Below are positions 1-6,775 of a stretch of 10,583 bases of DNA, piece after piece. The DNA is from an uncultured Spirochaetaceae bacterium (lineage in GTDB: Bacteria; Spirochaetota; Spirochaetia; Treponematales; Treponemataceae). Where the stretch lies: contig CALNCH010000224.1 in NCBI GenBank assembly GCA_937875245.1, positions 1-10,583 on the forward strand, given 5' to 3'. Under the pieces are notes generated by a model. The model was given only the letters and a program-made list of their open reading frames with translations. It did not search any database and was not told the DNA's origin. The number at the start of each line of letters is the position of its first letter. The first letter of the stretch is position 1. The position numbers and the translations under genes were made by a program.

Positions 1-120
1 AATAATACTATTTACGAAGTTGCAGAAAAAACAGGCTTTCAAGACCAGGCTTATTTTTGTCGGGTTTTTAAAAAAATTCATGGTGTTCCACCAGGTAAAA
101 TACGTACAAAAAACGACTGA
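1..120 (+). CDS. AraC-family transcriptional regulator, C-terminal end only
   Basis: The window opens inside this gene; 39 codons and a TGA stop are visible. The peptide contains IYEVAEKTGFQDQAYFCRVF followed by KKIHGVPPGKIR. This matches the second helix-turn-helix of AraC/XylS regulators: the 'I..VA...GF.D..YF.R.FKK..G..P..+R' pattern that ends such proteins. The effector-binding part lies outside the window. The gene ends 73 bases before an ABC sugar permease on the same strand, so it most likely encodes the local activator of the transport and hydrolase genes. In related LplB/YtcP systems this can be a YesN-type response regulator or a membrane-bound AraC protein; which type this is cannot be told here. 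Family assignment is firm; target and ligand are inferred. Confidence 0.88.
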   Translation, partial: NNTIYEVAEKTGFQDQAYFCRVFKKIHGVPPGKIRTKND

Positions 121-158
121 TGTCGGAATAATCCAATTTTCTCTCTGCATTTTACTTT

Positions 159-185
159 CATAATACGGTACTCTCTAGATTGAGG
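159..185 (+). promoter_or_regulatory. Possible promoter -10 and ribosome binding site before the permease operon
   Basis: CATAAT at 159-164 differs from the TATAAT consensus at one position. GAGG at 182-185 lies eight bases before the ATG at 194. No good -35 hexamer is found 16-18 bases upstream of the -10, which would fit a promoter that needs an activator such as the adjacent AraC-type protein. Weak evidence; the operon could also be read through from the regulator gene. Confidence 0.3.
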
Positions 186-193
186 TATAGATT

Positions 194-1126
194 ATGAATA
201 CATTAAATCCTTCTATTCCAAAAAATAATTTACTTAAAGATATCAAGCGTCACTCTGCTGTGTATTTGATTCTATTAATACCAGTTGTGTATTGTATTAT
301 CTTTAAGTATTTACCTATTTGGAATGGACAAATAGCATTTAAAGATTTTAAACCCCTAAAAGGTATTTGGGGTAGTGAATGGGTTGGATTAGAAAATTTT
401 ATTACTTTTTTTAACTCTTTTTATTTTTGGGAACTCCTTAGGAACACTTTATTTTACAGTTTTGGAAAATTATTAGTGAGTGTTCCTCTTTCTATTATTT
501 TGGCCGTTTGTATTTATGAATGTACACGTCCAATATTACGAAAAGTAGTTCAAACTCTTACATACTTACCACACTTTCTTTCATGGGTAATTATGTATGG
601 TATTTTATTGGTTTTGTTAGCCCCTGGAGACGGAATAATTAATGATGTAATTGTTTTGTTTGGCGGTGAACCAATTGATTTTTTGTCTAATACTAATACT
701 TTCCCTTGGATTGTTATTCTTTCAGATGCTTGGAAAGAAATGGGATGGAGTGCAATTATCTTTATTGCCGCTTTAATGGCAATTGATCCTTCTTTATTTG
801 AAGCCGCAATGGTAGAAGGAGCTACTGCAGTACAACGAGTTTGGTACATTACCTTACCATCAATTAGACCCGTTATTGTTACAGTAGTTCTTCTTCGTTT
901 AGGTACAATCTTAGATGCAGGTTTTAATCAAATGTTTATGTTGTATTCAATCCCTGTATATAGTGTTGCAGATATCATTGATACTTGGGTGTATCGACAA
1001 GGTCTTTTGGAATTCCAATTTGCTCTTGCTACAGCCGTAGGTATTTTCAAAGGTGTAATCGGTATGCTTCTTATCATGACAGCTAATAGGCTTGTTAAGA
1101 AAGTATCTGATTCATCAATAATTTAA
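194..1126 (+). CDS. ABC sugar transporter permease, LplB/YtcP-partner type (MalF-like)
   Basis: This 310-residue inner-membrane protein is one half of the channel of an ABC importer for oligosaccharides. It has about six hydrophobic segments, the first near residues 20-37 after a short cytoplasmic N-terminus. The EAA loop that docks the ATPase begins at residue 203 (EAAMVEGATAVQRVWYITLP), with the invariant Gly at 209. Length and pattern fit the LplB group (COG4209) of binding-protein-dependent permeases. The ATG is preceded by GAGG at an eight-base spacing. The stop codon overlaps the ribosome binding site of the next permease, ten bases upstream of its start, so the two are co-translated. 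Substrate is not shown by the sequence; the downstream GH105-type gene points to unsaturated pectin- or glycan-derived oligosaccharides. The ATPase must come from elsewhere. Confidence 0.9.
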   Translation: MNTLNPSIPKNNLLKDIKRHSAVYLILLIPVVYCIIFKYLPIWNGQIAFKDFKPLKGIWGSEWVGLENFITFFNSFYFWELLRNTLFYSFGKLLVSVPLSIILAVCIYECTRPILRKVVQTLTYLPHFLSWVIMYGILLVLLAPGDGIINDVIVLFGGEPIDFLSNTNTFPWIVILSDAWKEMGWSAIIFIAALMAIDPSLFEAAMVEGATAVQRVWYITLPSIRPVIVTVVLLRLGTILDAGFNQMFMLYSIPVYSVADIIDTWVYRQGLLEFQFALATAVGIFKGVIGMLLIMTANRLVKKVSDSSII

Positions 1127-1136
1127 GGAGTTTCTT

Positions 1137-2042
1137 GTGGAAAAACCATCAACTATACGTTTAACAGGTGCCGATAAAACTTTTTACACTTTATTGAACA
1201 CTTTTATGGTATTTGTTTTAATTATTATCGCCCTTCCTTTATGGAGTACTATTACTCAATCATTTAGACCTAATCATTTTATTGGAACAAACCTAGAAGG
1301 CGTTTTTTTAGCCCCTTGGAAATGGTCTACTGCTGCTTATAAAGCTTTGTTAGGAAATAATGGCTTTGTTATTGCCTTTTCTAACAGTTTAAAAATCTTG
1401 GTTTTTGGTGTTGCATCAGCATTATTTCTTACTATTCCAATGGCCTATGGTTTATCAATTAAAACATTACCAGGACGAAAACTTTTAAATGTTTTTATTC
1501 TTATTCCTTACCTTTTTAACATTGGTATGATTCCAATGTACCTAGTAGTTGCAGGACGAACAATTCCATGGTTGAACTTAACTAACAATTTGGCAGCAAT
1601 TTTTATTCCTGGAGCTTTAAGTACTTATAACTGTTTAATTATGAAAGGATTTTTTGAAGGAATCCCAGAAGAATTAAAAGAATCAGCACGTATCGACGGG
1701 GCTTCAGAAATCTATGTATTAATAAGAATTATTCTTCCATTATCAAAACCAATTATTATGACTATTGGTTTGTACTATGGAGTTTCTTTCTGGAATGACT
1801 TCTTCCATGCAATGTTGTACTTAAACGAAAATTACTTACAGCCATTACCAATTTTATTACGTAACATTCTTATGGCATCAGGTATGAACGAAAACTTGGA
1901 AGTTAATGCATTCGGAGAAACATCTGTTCAAGCGATTAAAGCAGCCTCTGTATTTATGTCTGCTATTCCAATGATTATTGCCTATCCATTTATACAAAAA
2001 TACTTTACAAAAGGAACAATGCTTGGTTCTGTAAAGGGTTAA
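1137..2042 (+). CDS. ABC sugar transporter permease, YtcP/LplC type (MalG-like)
   Basis: This 301-residue inner-membrane protein is the second channel subunit of the importer. Its EAA loop lies at about residues 182-206 (ESARIDGASEIYVLIRIILP), with Asp187-Gly188 at the conserved turn. The family's typical ending is present, a C-terminal QKYFTKGTMLGSVKG. The length matches the YtcP/LplC group (COG0395). Translation is taken to start at GTG because AAGGAG (1125-1130) sits six bases upstream and overlaps the stop of the preceding gene. A 99-base gap with a hairpin follows before the binding-protein gene. Transporter class is clear; substrate is inferred from context only. Confidence 0.9.
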   Translation: MEKPSTIRLTGADKTFYTLLNTFMVFVLIIIALPLWSTITQSFRPNHFIGTNLEGVFLAPWKWSTAAYKALLGNNGFVIAFSNSLKILVFGVASALFLTIPMAYGLSIKTLPGRKLLNVFILIPYLFNIGMIPMYLVVAGRTIPWLNLTNNLAAIFIPGALSTYNCLIMKGFFEGIPEELKESARIDGASEIYVLIRIILPLSKPIIMTIGLYYGVSFWNDFFHAMLYLNENYLQPLPILLRNILMASGMNENLEVNAFGETSVQAIKAASVFMSAIPMIIAYPFIQKYFTKGTMLGSVKG

Positions 2043-2057
2043 TTTGGTTTTATTTAT

Positions 2058-2091
2058 CTGATTTGATTCTCTTAAAGAGATTTCAAATCAG
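2058..2091 (+). promoter_or_regulatory. Intercistronic hairpin before the binding-protein gene
   Basis: CTGATTTGA (2058-2066) pairs perfectly with TCAAATCAG (2083-2091), and an inner CTCT/AGAG pairing can extend the structure. It is followed by GCAAAAAAA, not a T-tract, so it is not a normal intrinsic terminator on this strand. Such stem-loops between permease and binding-protein genes often protect the downstream message or slow decay from the 3' side, raising binding-protein levels relative to the permeases. That role is inferred. Confidence 0.5.
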
Positions 2092-2129
2092 GCAAAAAAA
2101 TATTAAAGAGTTTTCATTTAAATTTCATC

Positions 2130-2136
2130 AAGGAGG
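2130..2136 (+). promoter_or_regulatory. Strong ribosome binding site of the binding-protein gene
   Basis: AAGGAGG lies five bases before the ATG at 2142. It is the best Shine-Dalgarno match among the carbohydrate genes here and agrees with the need for more binding protein than permease. Confidence 0.75.
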
Positions 2137-2141
2137 AAATA

Positions 2142-3716
2142 ATGAAACAAAATTGTCTTAAACTAGCTGCATTTTTGCTAGTTGCTATGCTCATTTTAGC
2201 TCCAACTTTTGCAAGTGGTGCTAAAGAATCTAAAGAATCTGGTCCTGTAACCATTGAACTATGGTATGGTGCCGCATCAACTGAAGCAGGTCCACCACCT
2301 GCAGACTGGAAAGCTTTCCAGATTATCAGAGATGAATTAAACATCGATCTTAAAATTACTGCATTGCCTTCAAATGAAAGCGATCAGGATGTTAAAGTTA
2401 ATGCTGCTGCTGCTGCAAACTCTCTTCCAGATCTTTTTATGGTAAGACGACCAGTATGGCAAAAATTAGTAGAAAATGGACTTATCGCCAGTGTTGATGA
2501 TATGTATCCACAAATGCCACAGCGTGTTGCTACTCATTATGATACAGTTTCACAAGCTTTTACAAAAATTGATGGAAAATCTTACGGTCTTGCATCTCCT
2601 GGTTCTATCGCTAAGAATGAAGGTGTATTAATCCGAAAAGATTGGTTAGATAAACTTGGACTTAAAGTTCCTACAACAACTGAAGAATATATGAACGTAA
2701 TGAAGGCATTTACCTTTAATGATCCAGATGGTAACGGAAAGAACGACACATATGGATACGGTGCATTTATCGAAATCAGTACTTTAGAAGAAGGTCTTGG
2801 TCGCCGATTAGAGCCAATTATGGGTGCTTTTGACGTTTGTGGTACTTGGGACTTAACAACTAAAAATGCCGGTCTTAACCTTTTCCGCCCTGAATACTAT
2901 GATGCTCTTTCTTTCGTAAAAAGAATGGTAGATGAAAAAGTTATTGATCCTAACTGGCTAGCATATAAAAAAGACGATTTCCGTGCTGCATGGAAACAAG
3001 GTCGTTTTGGTATTATGCGTGAACAGAATGCAGCTTATGCAGCTGTAGCAAACTACAAACCTTTTGATACAAACTTTCCAGAAGGTGAATGGATTGTTAT
3101 TGATCCTCCAAAGGGACCAAAAGGAAACCAATCAGTTGGTGTTTATACAAATAACTACCGAATCTATGCAGTATCACAAAGAGCTGCAGATAATGGTAAA
3201 AAAGCTGCAATCGCAAAGCTTCTTGAATGGATGTCAAGTGATACAGGTTATTACTTGTTAGGTTGGGGCGAAGAAAACGTTAACTACATTAAAGATGCTA
3301 ACGGAGTTCCAACAGAAAAGGGACTCTCTGATCCTTCAAAGGGATACACTAAACCTGAAACAATTCCTCTAACACAACTTCGTAATATGGCTTATTACAA
3401 TGGTGGAATTGAAATTAACGCACGTTACCCATCTTATGTAACTGAAAAATCAGGAAAAACTATGGATCCAGGTGCTGTATTGTTAGATATGCAGACACGT
3501 CCATGGAAAGACAATATTGGTGGCGATACACTTCCTGCCCCTAATGCCGATGTTAAACGATTCTATGAACAAGGTGTTCTTGAATTCTTAACAGGAAAAA
3601 GATCATTGACTAAAGAAAACTGGAATGCTTGGATTGCAGAATTCAAAAAAATTGGTGGTCAAGAATGGAATGATGCAGGTGTTGCATACGCAAAGGCTAA
3701 CAGCTTAATTCACTAA
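2142..3716 (+). CDS. Extracellular sugar-binding protein of the ABC importer (LplA/YtcQ type)
   Basis: This 524-residue protein captures the substrate outside the inner membrane and delivers it to the two permeases encoded upstream. The N-terminus is a signal peptide: Lys near the start, a hydrophobic core at about residues 8-21, and a probable signal peptidase I site after PTFA (residue 24). The mature protein begins near SGAKESKESG, an ending common in treponemal binding proteins. There is no Cys at the cleavage region, so it is probably soluble in the periplasm and not a lipoprotein. The body resembles the family 1 solute-binding fold (COG1653). NDPDGNGKND at residues 193-202 is the acidic, Ca-binding-like loop often found in the LplA-like, longer members; 524 residues also fits those. 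Ligand is unknown; neighbours suggest a plant-wall or glycan oligosaccharide. A strong terminator follows. Confidence 0.88.
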   Translation: MKQNCLKLAAFLLVAMLILAPTFASGAKESKESGPVTIELWYGAASTEAGPPPADWKAFQIIRDELNIDLKITALPSNESDQDVKVNAAAAANSLPDLFMVRRPVWQKLVENGLIASVDDMYPQMPQRVATHYDTVSQAFTKIDGKSYGLASPGSIAKNEGVLIRKDWLDKLGLKVPTTTEEYMNVMKAFTFNDPDGNGKNDTYGYGAFIEISTLEEGLGRRLEPIMGAFDVCGTWDLTTKNAGLNLFRPEYYDALSFVKRMVDEKVIDPNWLAYKKDDFRAAWKQGRFGIMREQNAAYAAVANYKPFDTNFPEGEWIVIDPPKGPKGNQSVGVYTNNYRIYAVSQRAADNGKKAAIAKLLEWMSSDTGYYLLGWGEENVNYIKDANGVPTEKGLSDPSKGYTKPETIPLTQLRNMAYYNGGIEINARYPSYVTEKSGKTMDPGAVLLDMQTRPWKDNIGGDTLPAPNADVKRFYEQGVLEFLTGKRSLTKENWNAWIAEFKKIGGQEWNDAGVAYAKANSLIH

Positions 3717-3739
3717 GATTGTTAATATTTAATTAATTC

Positions 3740-3770
3740 AAAGCCTGCCTATAACAGGGCGGGCTTTTTT
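3740..3770 (+). terminator. Intrinsic terminator after the binding-protein gene
   Basis: AAAGCCTGCC (3740-3749) pairs with GGCGGGC plus following Ts (3758-3767) with one G-U pair, around a loop of eight bases. The stem runs into TTTTTT (3765-3770). This is a standard Rho-independent terminator. It ends only 19 bases before the next start codon, so the next gene depends on read-through or on a start of transcription not evident here. Confidence 0.85.
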
Positions 3771-3789
3771 AATACCTAAAGATGTTATC

Positions 3790-4893
3790 ATGAAAAAAAA
3801 CATAAATTACAATGAATATAGTTCTTCATTAAAAACACAGTATACAGATTTTTCCTTTACTTCTCATTATTCTCATTGTTTTTTTTTGTATTCCCTTTAT
3901 GTTACCGCATTAGATAACAAGGACGAACAAACAAAAAATTGGGTTACTACTAGAGTTGATACGTTTATTACTGAAGAAGGTCATATTCTTTCTTACAACA
4001 GAGAAGACTATAACTTAGATAATTTGATTTTAGGCAATTTACTCTTTACTCTTTATCAAAATACTGGAAATCAAAAATATTTAAAAGCTTGTGAAACACT
4101 TATTTCACAGTTAGATTTACAACCTAAAACAATAAACAACTGTTATTGGCATAAAAAATCATTATCGAAACAAATCTGGATTAATGAAACGTATATGTAC
4201 GTTCCTTTTGCTCTAAAATACTTTATGTATATTAACGACACAGATAAAGTGTCCTTTATTATAGATCAATTTAAATGCATGACAAAAAAACTTACAGATC
4301 CAAATACAGGTTTGTTATATCATGCATGGGACGAAACAAAACATCAACTATGGGCAAACACAGAAACAGGATGTTCCCAAATATTTTGGGGTAGAGGAAT
4401 TGGCTGGTATTGTTTAGCATTATCTGAATGTGTATCTTTTTTATATAATAAAGATTCTTATAAACAAGAATATGAATACTTTTTGGCTACTACACTCCAA
4501 TTACAAAAGGCACTATGTCATTACCAAGATAAAAGTGGACTTTGGTACCAAGTAGTGGATCAACCTTCACGTATTAATAATTATTTAGAAACTTCTTGTA
4601 CTGCAATGTTTTCATATTTTTTATCTTCTACCGCACAATACACAAATAATACCCAAAATCTAATTTTATCTGCTCAAAATGCTATTTCAGGTCTTTCTCA
4701 ACTTATGATAGAACAAGAAAATGGTATATTTCATCTAAATGGTATTTGTAGTTTTGCAAGTTTAGGTGGAACACCTTATAGAGATGGAAGTTATAACAGT
4801 TACGTTCAAGAAAAAATTATTAGTGATGATTTTAAGGGTATCTCTCCATTACTATTAGCTTTAAATTCCATAGACATTACTAAAAAGGCATAA
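3790..4893 (+). CDS. Glycoside hydrolase family 105 protein (unsaturated rhamnogalacturonyl/glucuronyl hydrolase-like)
   Basis: GH105 enzymes remove the unsaturated uronic acid left at the non-reducing end by polysaccharide lyases, by hydrating its double bond. At 367 residues this matches YteR-like enzymes (about 370), and no signal peptide is seen, so it should act in the cytoplasm on imported oligosaccharides. Visible family motifs are YNLDNLILG with Asp77 (the YteR Asp88 position), HAWDE at 178-182, WGRGIGW at 200-206, GLWYQVVD, and the late GGTPYRDGSYNSYV segment. The position of the family's general acid/base Asp (in W.D..YM..PF) is Asn132 here, in WINETYMYVPF, with Glu133 next to it; activity may be changed. 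That alignment is from memory. The start codon has only a weak AAAGA (3778-3782) upstream. The terminator before it suggests lower expression than the binding protein. Family call is firm; substrate is inferred. Confidence 0.82.
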   Translation: MKKNINYNEYSSSLKTQYTDFSFTSHYSHCFFLYSLYVTALDNKDEQTKNWVTTRVDTFITEEGHILSYNREDYNLDNLILGNLLFTLYQNTGNQKYLKACETLISQLDLQPKTINNCYWHKKSLSKQIWINETYMYVPFALKYFMYINDTDKVSFIIDQFKCMTKKLTDPNTGLLYHAWDETKHQLWANTETGCSQIFWGRGIGWYCLALSECVSFLYNKDSYKQEYEYFLATTLQLQKALCHYQDKSGLWYQVVDQPSRINNYLETSCTAMFSYFLSSTAQYTNNTQNLILSAQNAISGLSQLMIEQENGIFHLNGICSFASLGGTPYRDGSYNSYVQEKIISDDFKGISPLLLALNSIDITKKA

Positions 4894-4926
4894 AAAAACC
4901 GATAAACAAAATATTTATCGGTTTTT
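4894..4926. terminator. Bidirectional terminator between convergent genes
   Basis: AAAAACCGATAAA (4894-4906) and TTTATCGGTTTTT (4914-4926) are perfect inverted complements around a seven-base loop, giving a T-tract on both strands. It ends the hydrolase transcript on the + strand and the PPIase transcript on the - strand, and marks the border between the sugar module and the core cluster. Confidence 0.9.
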
Positions 4927-4934
4927 CATACATA

Positions 4935-5978
4935 CTATTTTACAGAGACAAGCTCTACTTCAAAGGAAATAAAAGCATTACCTGGAATTACACCACCTGC
5001 ACCAGCAGACCCGTATGCCATTTCTGGAGGAAGAACCATTGTTCTTTTTTCCCCTTTTTTCATATCCTGAACCATAATATCAAACCCTGGAATCATTTGA
5101 CCTGCTCCAGTTGTAAAATCCAGTGTTTCTTGTCTTGAAATGGATGAGTCAAACACAGTACCATCTAAAAGTTTTCCTGTATAGTGAACGGCAACTTTTT
5201 TGCCTACCCCAGTCTTTGAACCTGATCCTTCTTTATCAATTTTATAATAAATTCCATTTTCATCAGTTGTTACACCAGGAAAATTCTTTTCTATTTGTTT
5301 TTTAATTTCTTCTTGTTTAACTATTTTTTCTGCTTTAATATTTTCGATAGCTTTTGCCTTGAGAGCGTTAAAATCAGCCTGTGTAGCTGTAAATTTCTCA
5401 GCATCAGTTCCTTGTCTAACAATAGTTACTTTCTTAATTGAATCCCCTTGTTTAACGGAATTAACTACATCTTGGCCAGTAACAATTTTTCCAAAAACGG
5501 TATGTTTTCCATCTAACCATGGTGTTTGAACATGAGTAATAAAAAACTGACTACCATTTGTTCCCAATCCATCAGCGCCATCACCTGCATTTGCCATTGA
5601 CAAAATACCAGGGCCATTATGTGTTAATTCTTTCACAAATTCATTAGGAAACTGATAACCAGGTCCACCAGTACCATTACCTTTTGGATCTCCACCTTGA
5701 ATCATAAAATCTGAAATTACTCTATGAAATTTTAAACCATCATAATAAGGTTTATTTTTTGCAGCATCTAAAGTCCCTTCTGCTAATCCCACAAAATTGG
5801 TTACAGTAAGCGGTGTTTGCTTATAAAACAATTCTAATACGATATCCCCTCTATTTGTCTCCATGATAGCGAAAAGACCGTCTTTTCCCTTTATTGATTC
5901 CATACCTTTCATATTTGAACATCCTCCATACATTAATACTATTACAGATAAAACACAGATAAAACTTATTTTTTTCAT
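4935..5978 (-). CDS. Cyclophilin-FKBP fusion peptidyl-prolyl isomerase, predicted lipoprotein
   Basis: This 347-residue protein joins two unrelated proline isomerases and should help fold exported proteins. The N-terminus is a lipoprotein signal: Lys2-Lys3, a hydrophobic core, then MYGGC with Cys20 as the lipid site, a relaxed spirochaetal-style lipobox. Residues about 36-189 are a cyclophilin domain with catalytic Arg86 in FHRV, QGGD at 94-97, NGSQFFIT at 141-148 and Trp154 before LDGKHTVFG. A Lys/Glu-rich, probably helical linker covers about 190-250. Residues about 255-347 are an FKBP domain with VHYTGKLLDGTVFDSS, MIPGF (295-299) and PPEMAYG, so Tyr266, Asp277, Ile296 and Tyr322 of the usual pocket are kept. 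Both active sites look intact. The gene follows jag but a terminator intervenes. Upstream AGGTAGAG (5983-5990) is a moderate ribosome binding site. Dual-family immunophilins of this order have been described in a few bacteria. Confidence 0.92.
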   Translation of the reverse strand: MKKISFICVLSVIVLMYGGCSNMKGMESIKGKDGLFAIMETNRGDIVLELFYKQTPLTVTNFVGLAEGTLDAAKNKPYYDGLKFHRVISDFMIQGGDPKGNGTGGPGYQFPNEFVKELTHNGPGILSMANAGDGADGLGTNGSQFFITHVQTPWLDGKHTVFGKIVTGQDVVNSVKQGDSIKKVTIVRQGTDAEKFTATQADFNALKAKAIENIKAEKIVKQEEIKKQIEKNFPGVTTDENGIYYKIDKEGSGSKTGVGKKVAVHYTGKLLDGTVFDSSISRQETLDFTTGAGQMIPGFDIMVQDMKKGEKRTMVLPPEMAYGSAGAGGVIPGNAFISFEVELVSVK

Positions 5979-5990
5979 ATTACTCTACCT

Positions 5991-6027
5991 AATTAAAAAT
6001 AAGGCAATAGTGTTATTCTATTGCCTT
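5991..6027 (-). terminator. Intrinsic terminator after jag
   Basis: AAGGCAATAG (6001-6010) and CTATTGCCTT (6018-6027) form a perfect ten-base stem around a seven-base loop. Read on the - strand, the stem is followed by ATTTTTAATT (6000-5991). It lies seven bases after the jag stop and should end the rpmH-to-jag transcript, leaving the PPIase gene to read-through or its own weak start. Confidence 0.75.
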
Positions 6028-6033
6028 TTCTTG

Positions 6034-6735
6034 TTATCTAACGCCTTTATAAAGTACTCGTACTTGTTTATAAAGTCCTTCACCTTCACTTTTTGTTTCA
6101 ACATCACCGATATCATTTAGTGTTGTATGAATTAATCTTCTTTCAAATGGATTCATTGGCTCAAGAAGAATTGAATTTCTGCTCATTCTTACTTTGTCAG
6201 CTGTTGTATAAGCTAGGCGAACTAAAGATTCTTCTCGTCTTATACGATAGTTTTCACTATCAAGAATAACTCTTACTTCTTCTCCACCTAATCTACCAGC
6301 ATACACATTTGCCAATAACTGTAATGCATCAAGGTTTTTACCTTTTTTTCCAATTAAGATAGACGAATTAGGTGAATTTAATCGAATTCCAATTTTTTTA
6401 TCTTCTCTGAACATAACATCAACAGTAACTTCATAGCCCATTTTTCTTATTGTAGAAGCAACAAAATCAATTAATTGCTTTTCAAATTCATCTTTTGGTA
6501 ATGGATCAGCAAATAACTTAGATTTTACTTTTGGCATAGCTCCATCAAATTCAGGGGCTACTTTTTCAACAACATCATCAGCATGTACTCTGATTTTTAC
6601 GTATCCTTTCTTGAAAATACTAGTTTTTTGGGTTTCAAGGATTTCTACGTCAAACTGATCTCTTTCAAGACCTAACTCATTTGCAGCTAATTCAATAGCT
6701 TCTTTTTCCGTTTTTCCTTCATATTCATAGACCAT
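6034..6735 (-). CDS. jag: RNA-binding protein Jag/KhpB (SpoIIIJ-associated)
   Basis: This 233-residue cytoplasmic protein has the three Jag parts in order. Residues 1-51 are the Jag N-terminal domain, ending in the typical FKKGYVKIRV. Residues about 100-160 are a KH domain with the GKKG loop at 129-132 in ILIGKKGKNLDALQLL. Residues about 165-233 are an R3H domain with Arg199 and His203 in FERRLIHTTL. Jag/KhpB binds RNA and in Gram-positive bacteria works with KhpA in control of growth and division. It is nearly always encoded next to yidC, as here, 40 bases downstream. GAGGTG (6740-6745 on the complement) supports the ATG start. The spacer at about 55-85 is charged and probably flexible. Its RNA targets in spirochaetes cannot be read from sequence. 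Confidence 0.92.
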   Translation of the reverse strand: MVYEYEGKTEKEAIELAANELGLERDQFDVEILETQKTSIFKKGYVKIRVHADDVVEKVAPEFDGAMPKVKSKLFADPLPKDEFEKQLIDFVASTIRKMGYEVTVDVMFREDKKIGIRLNSPNSSILIGKKGKNLDALQLLANVYAGRLGGEEVRVILDSENYRIRREESLVRLAYTTADKVRMSRNSILLEPMNPFERRLIHTTLNDIGDVETKSEGEGLYKQVRVLYKGVR

Positions 6736-6775
6736 AACGCACCTCGGGGATAAAAATATTCTATTTTACTTTATT

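Noticed and set aside
550..849. Open frame on the - strand inside the first permease gene
   Set aside because: It is fully antisense to a clear permease with an EAA loop and shows no protein-family pattern.
2058..2100. Hairpin after the second permease as an intrinsic terminator
   Set aside because: It is followed by a run of A, not T, on the + strand, and the downstream gene belongs to the same transporter.
2403..2417. GCT repeat as a microsatellite or phase-variable tract
   Set aside because: It is a five-alanine run inside the binding protein with a three-base unit, so length change would not shift the frame, and it is short.
5863..6120. Open frame on the + strand across the PPIase start and the jag end
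   Set aside because: It lies opposite two well-supported genes and a terminator, has low-complexity hydrophobic content and no family motif; it is a shadow frame.
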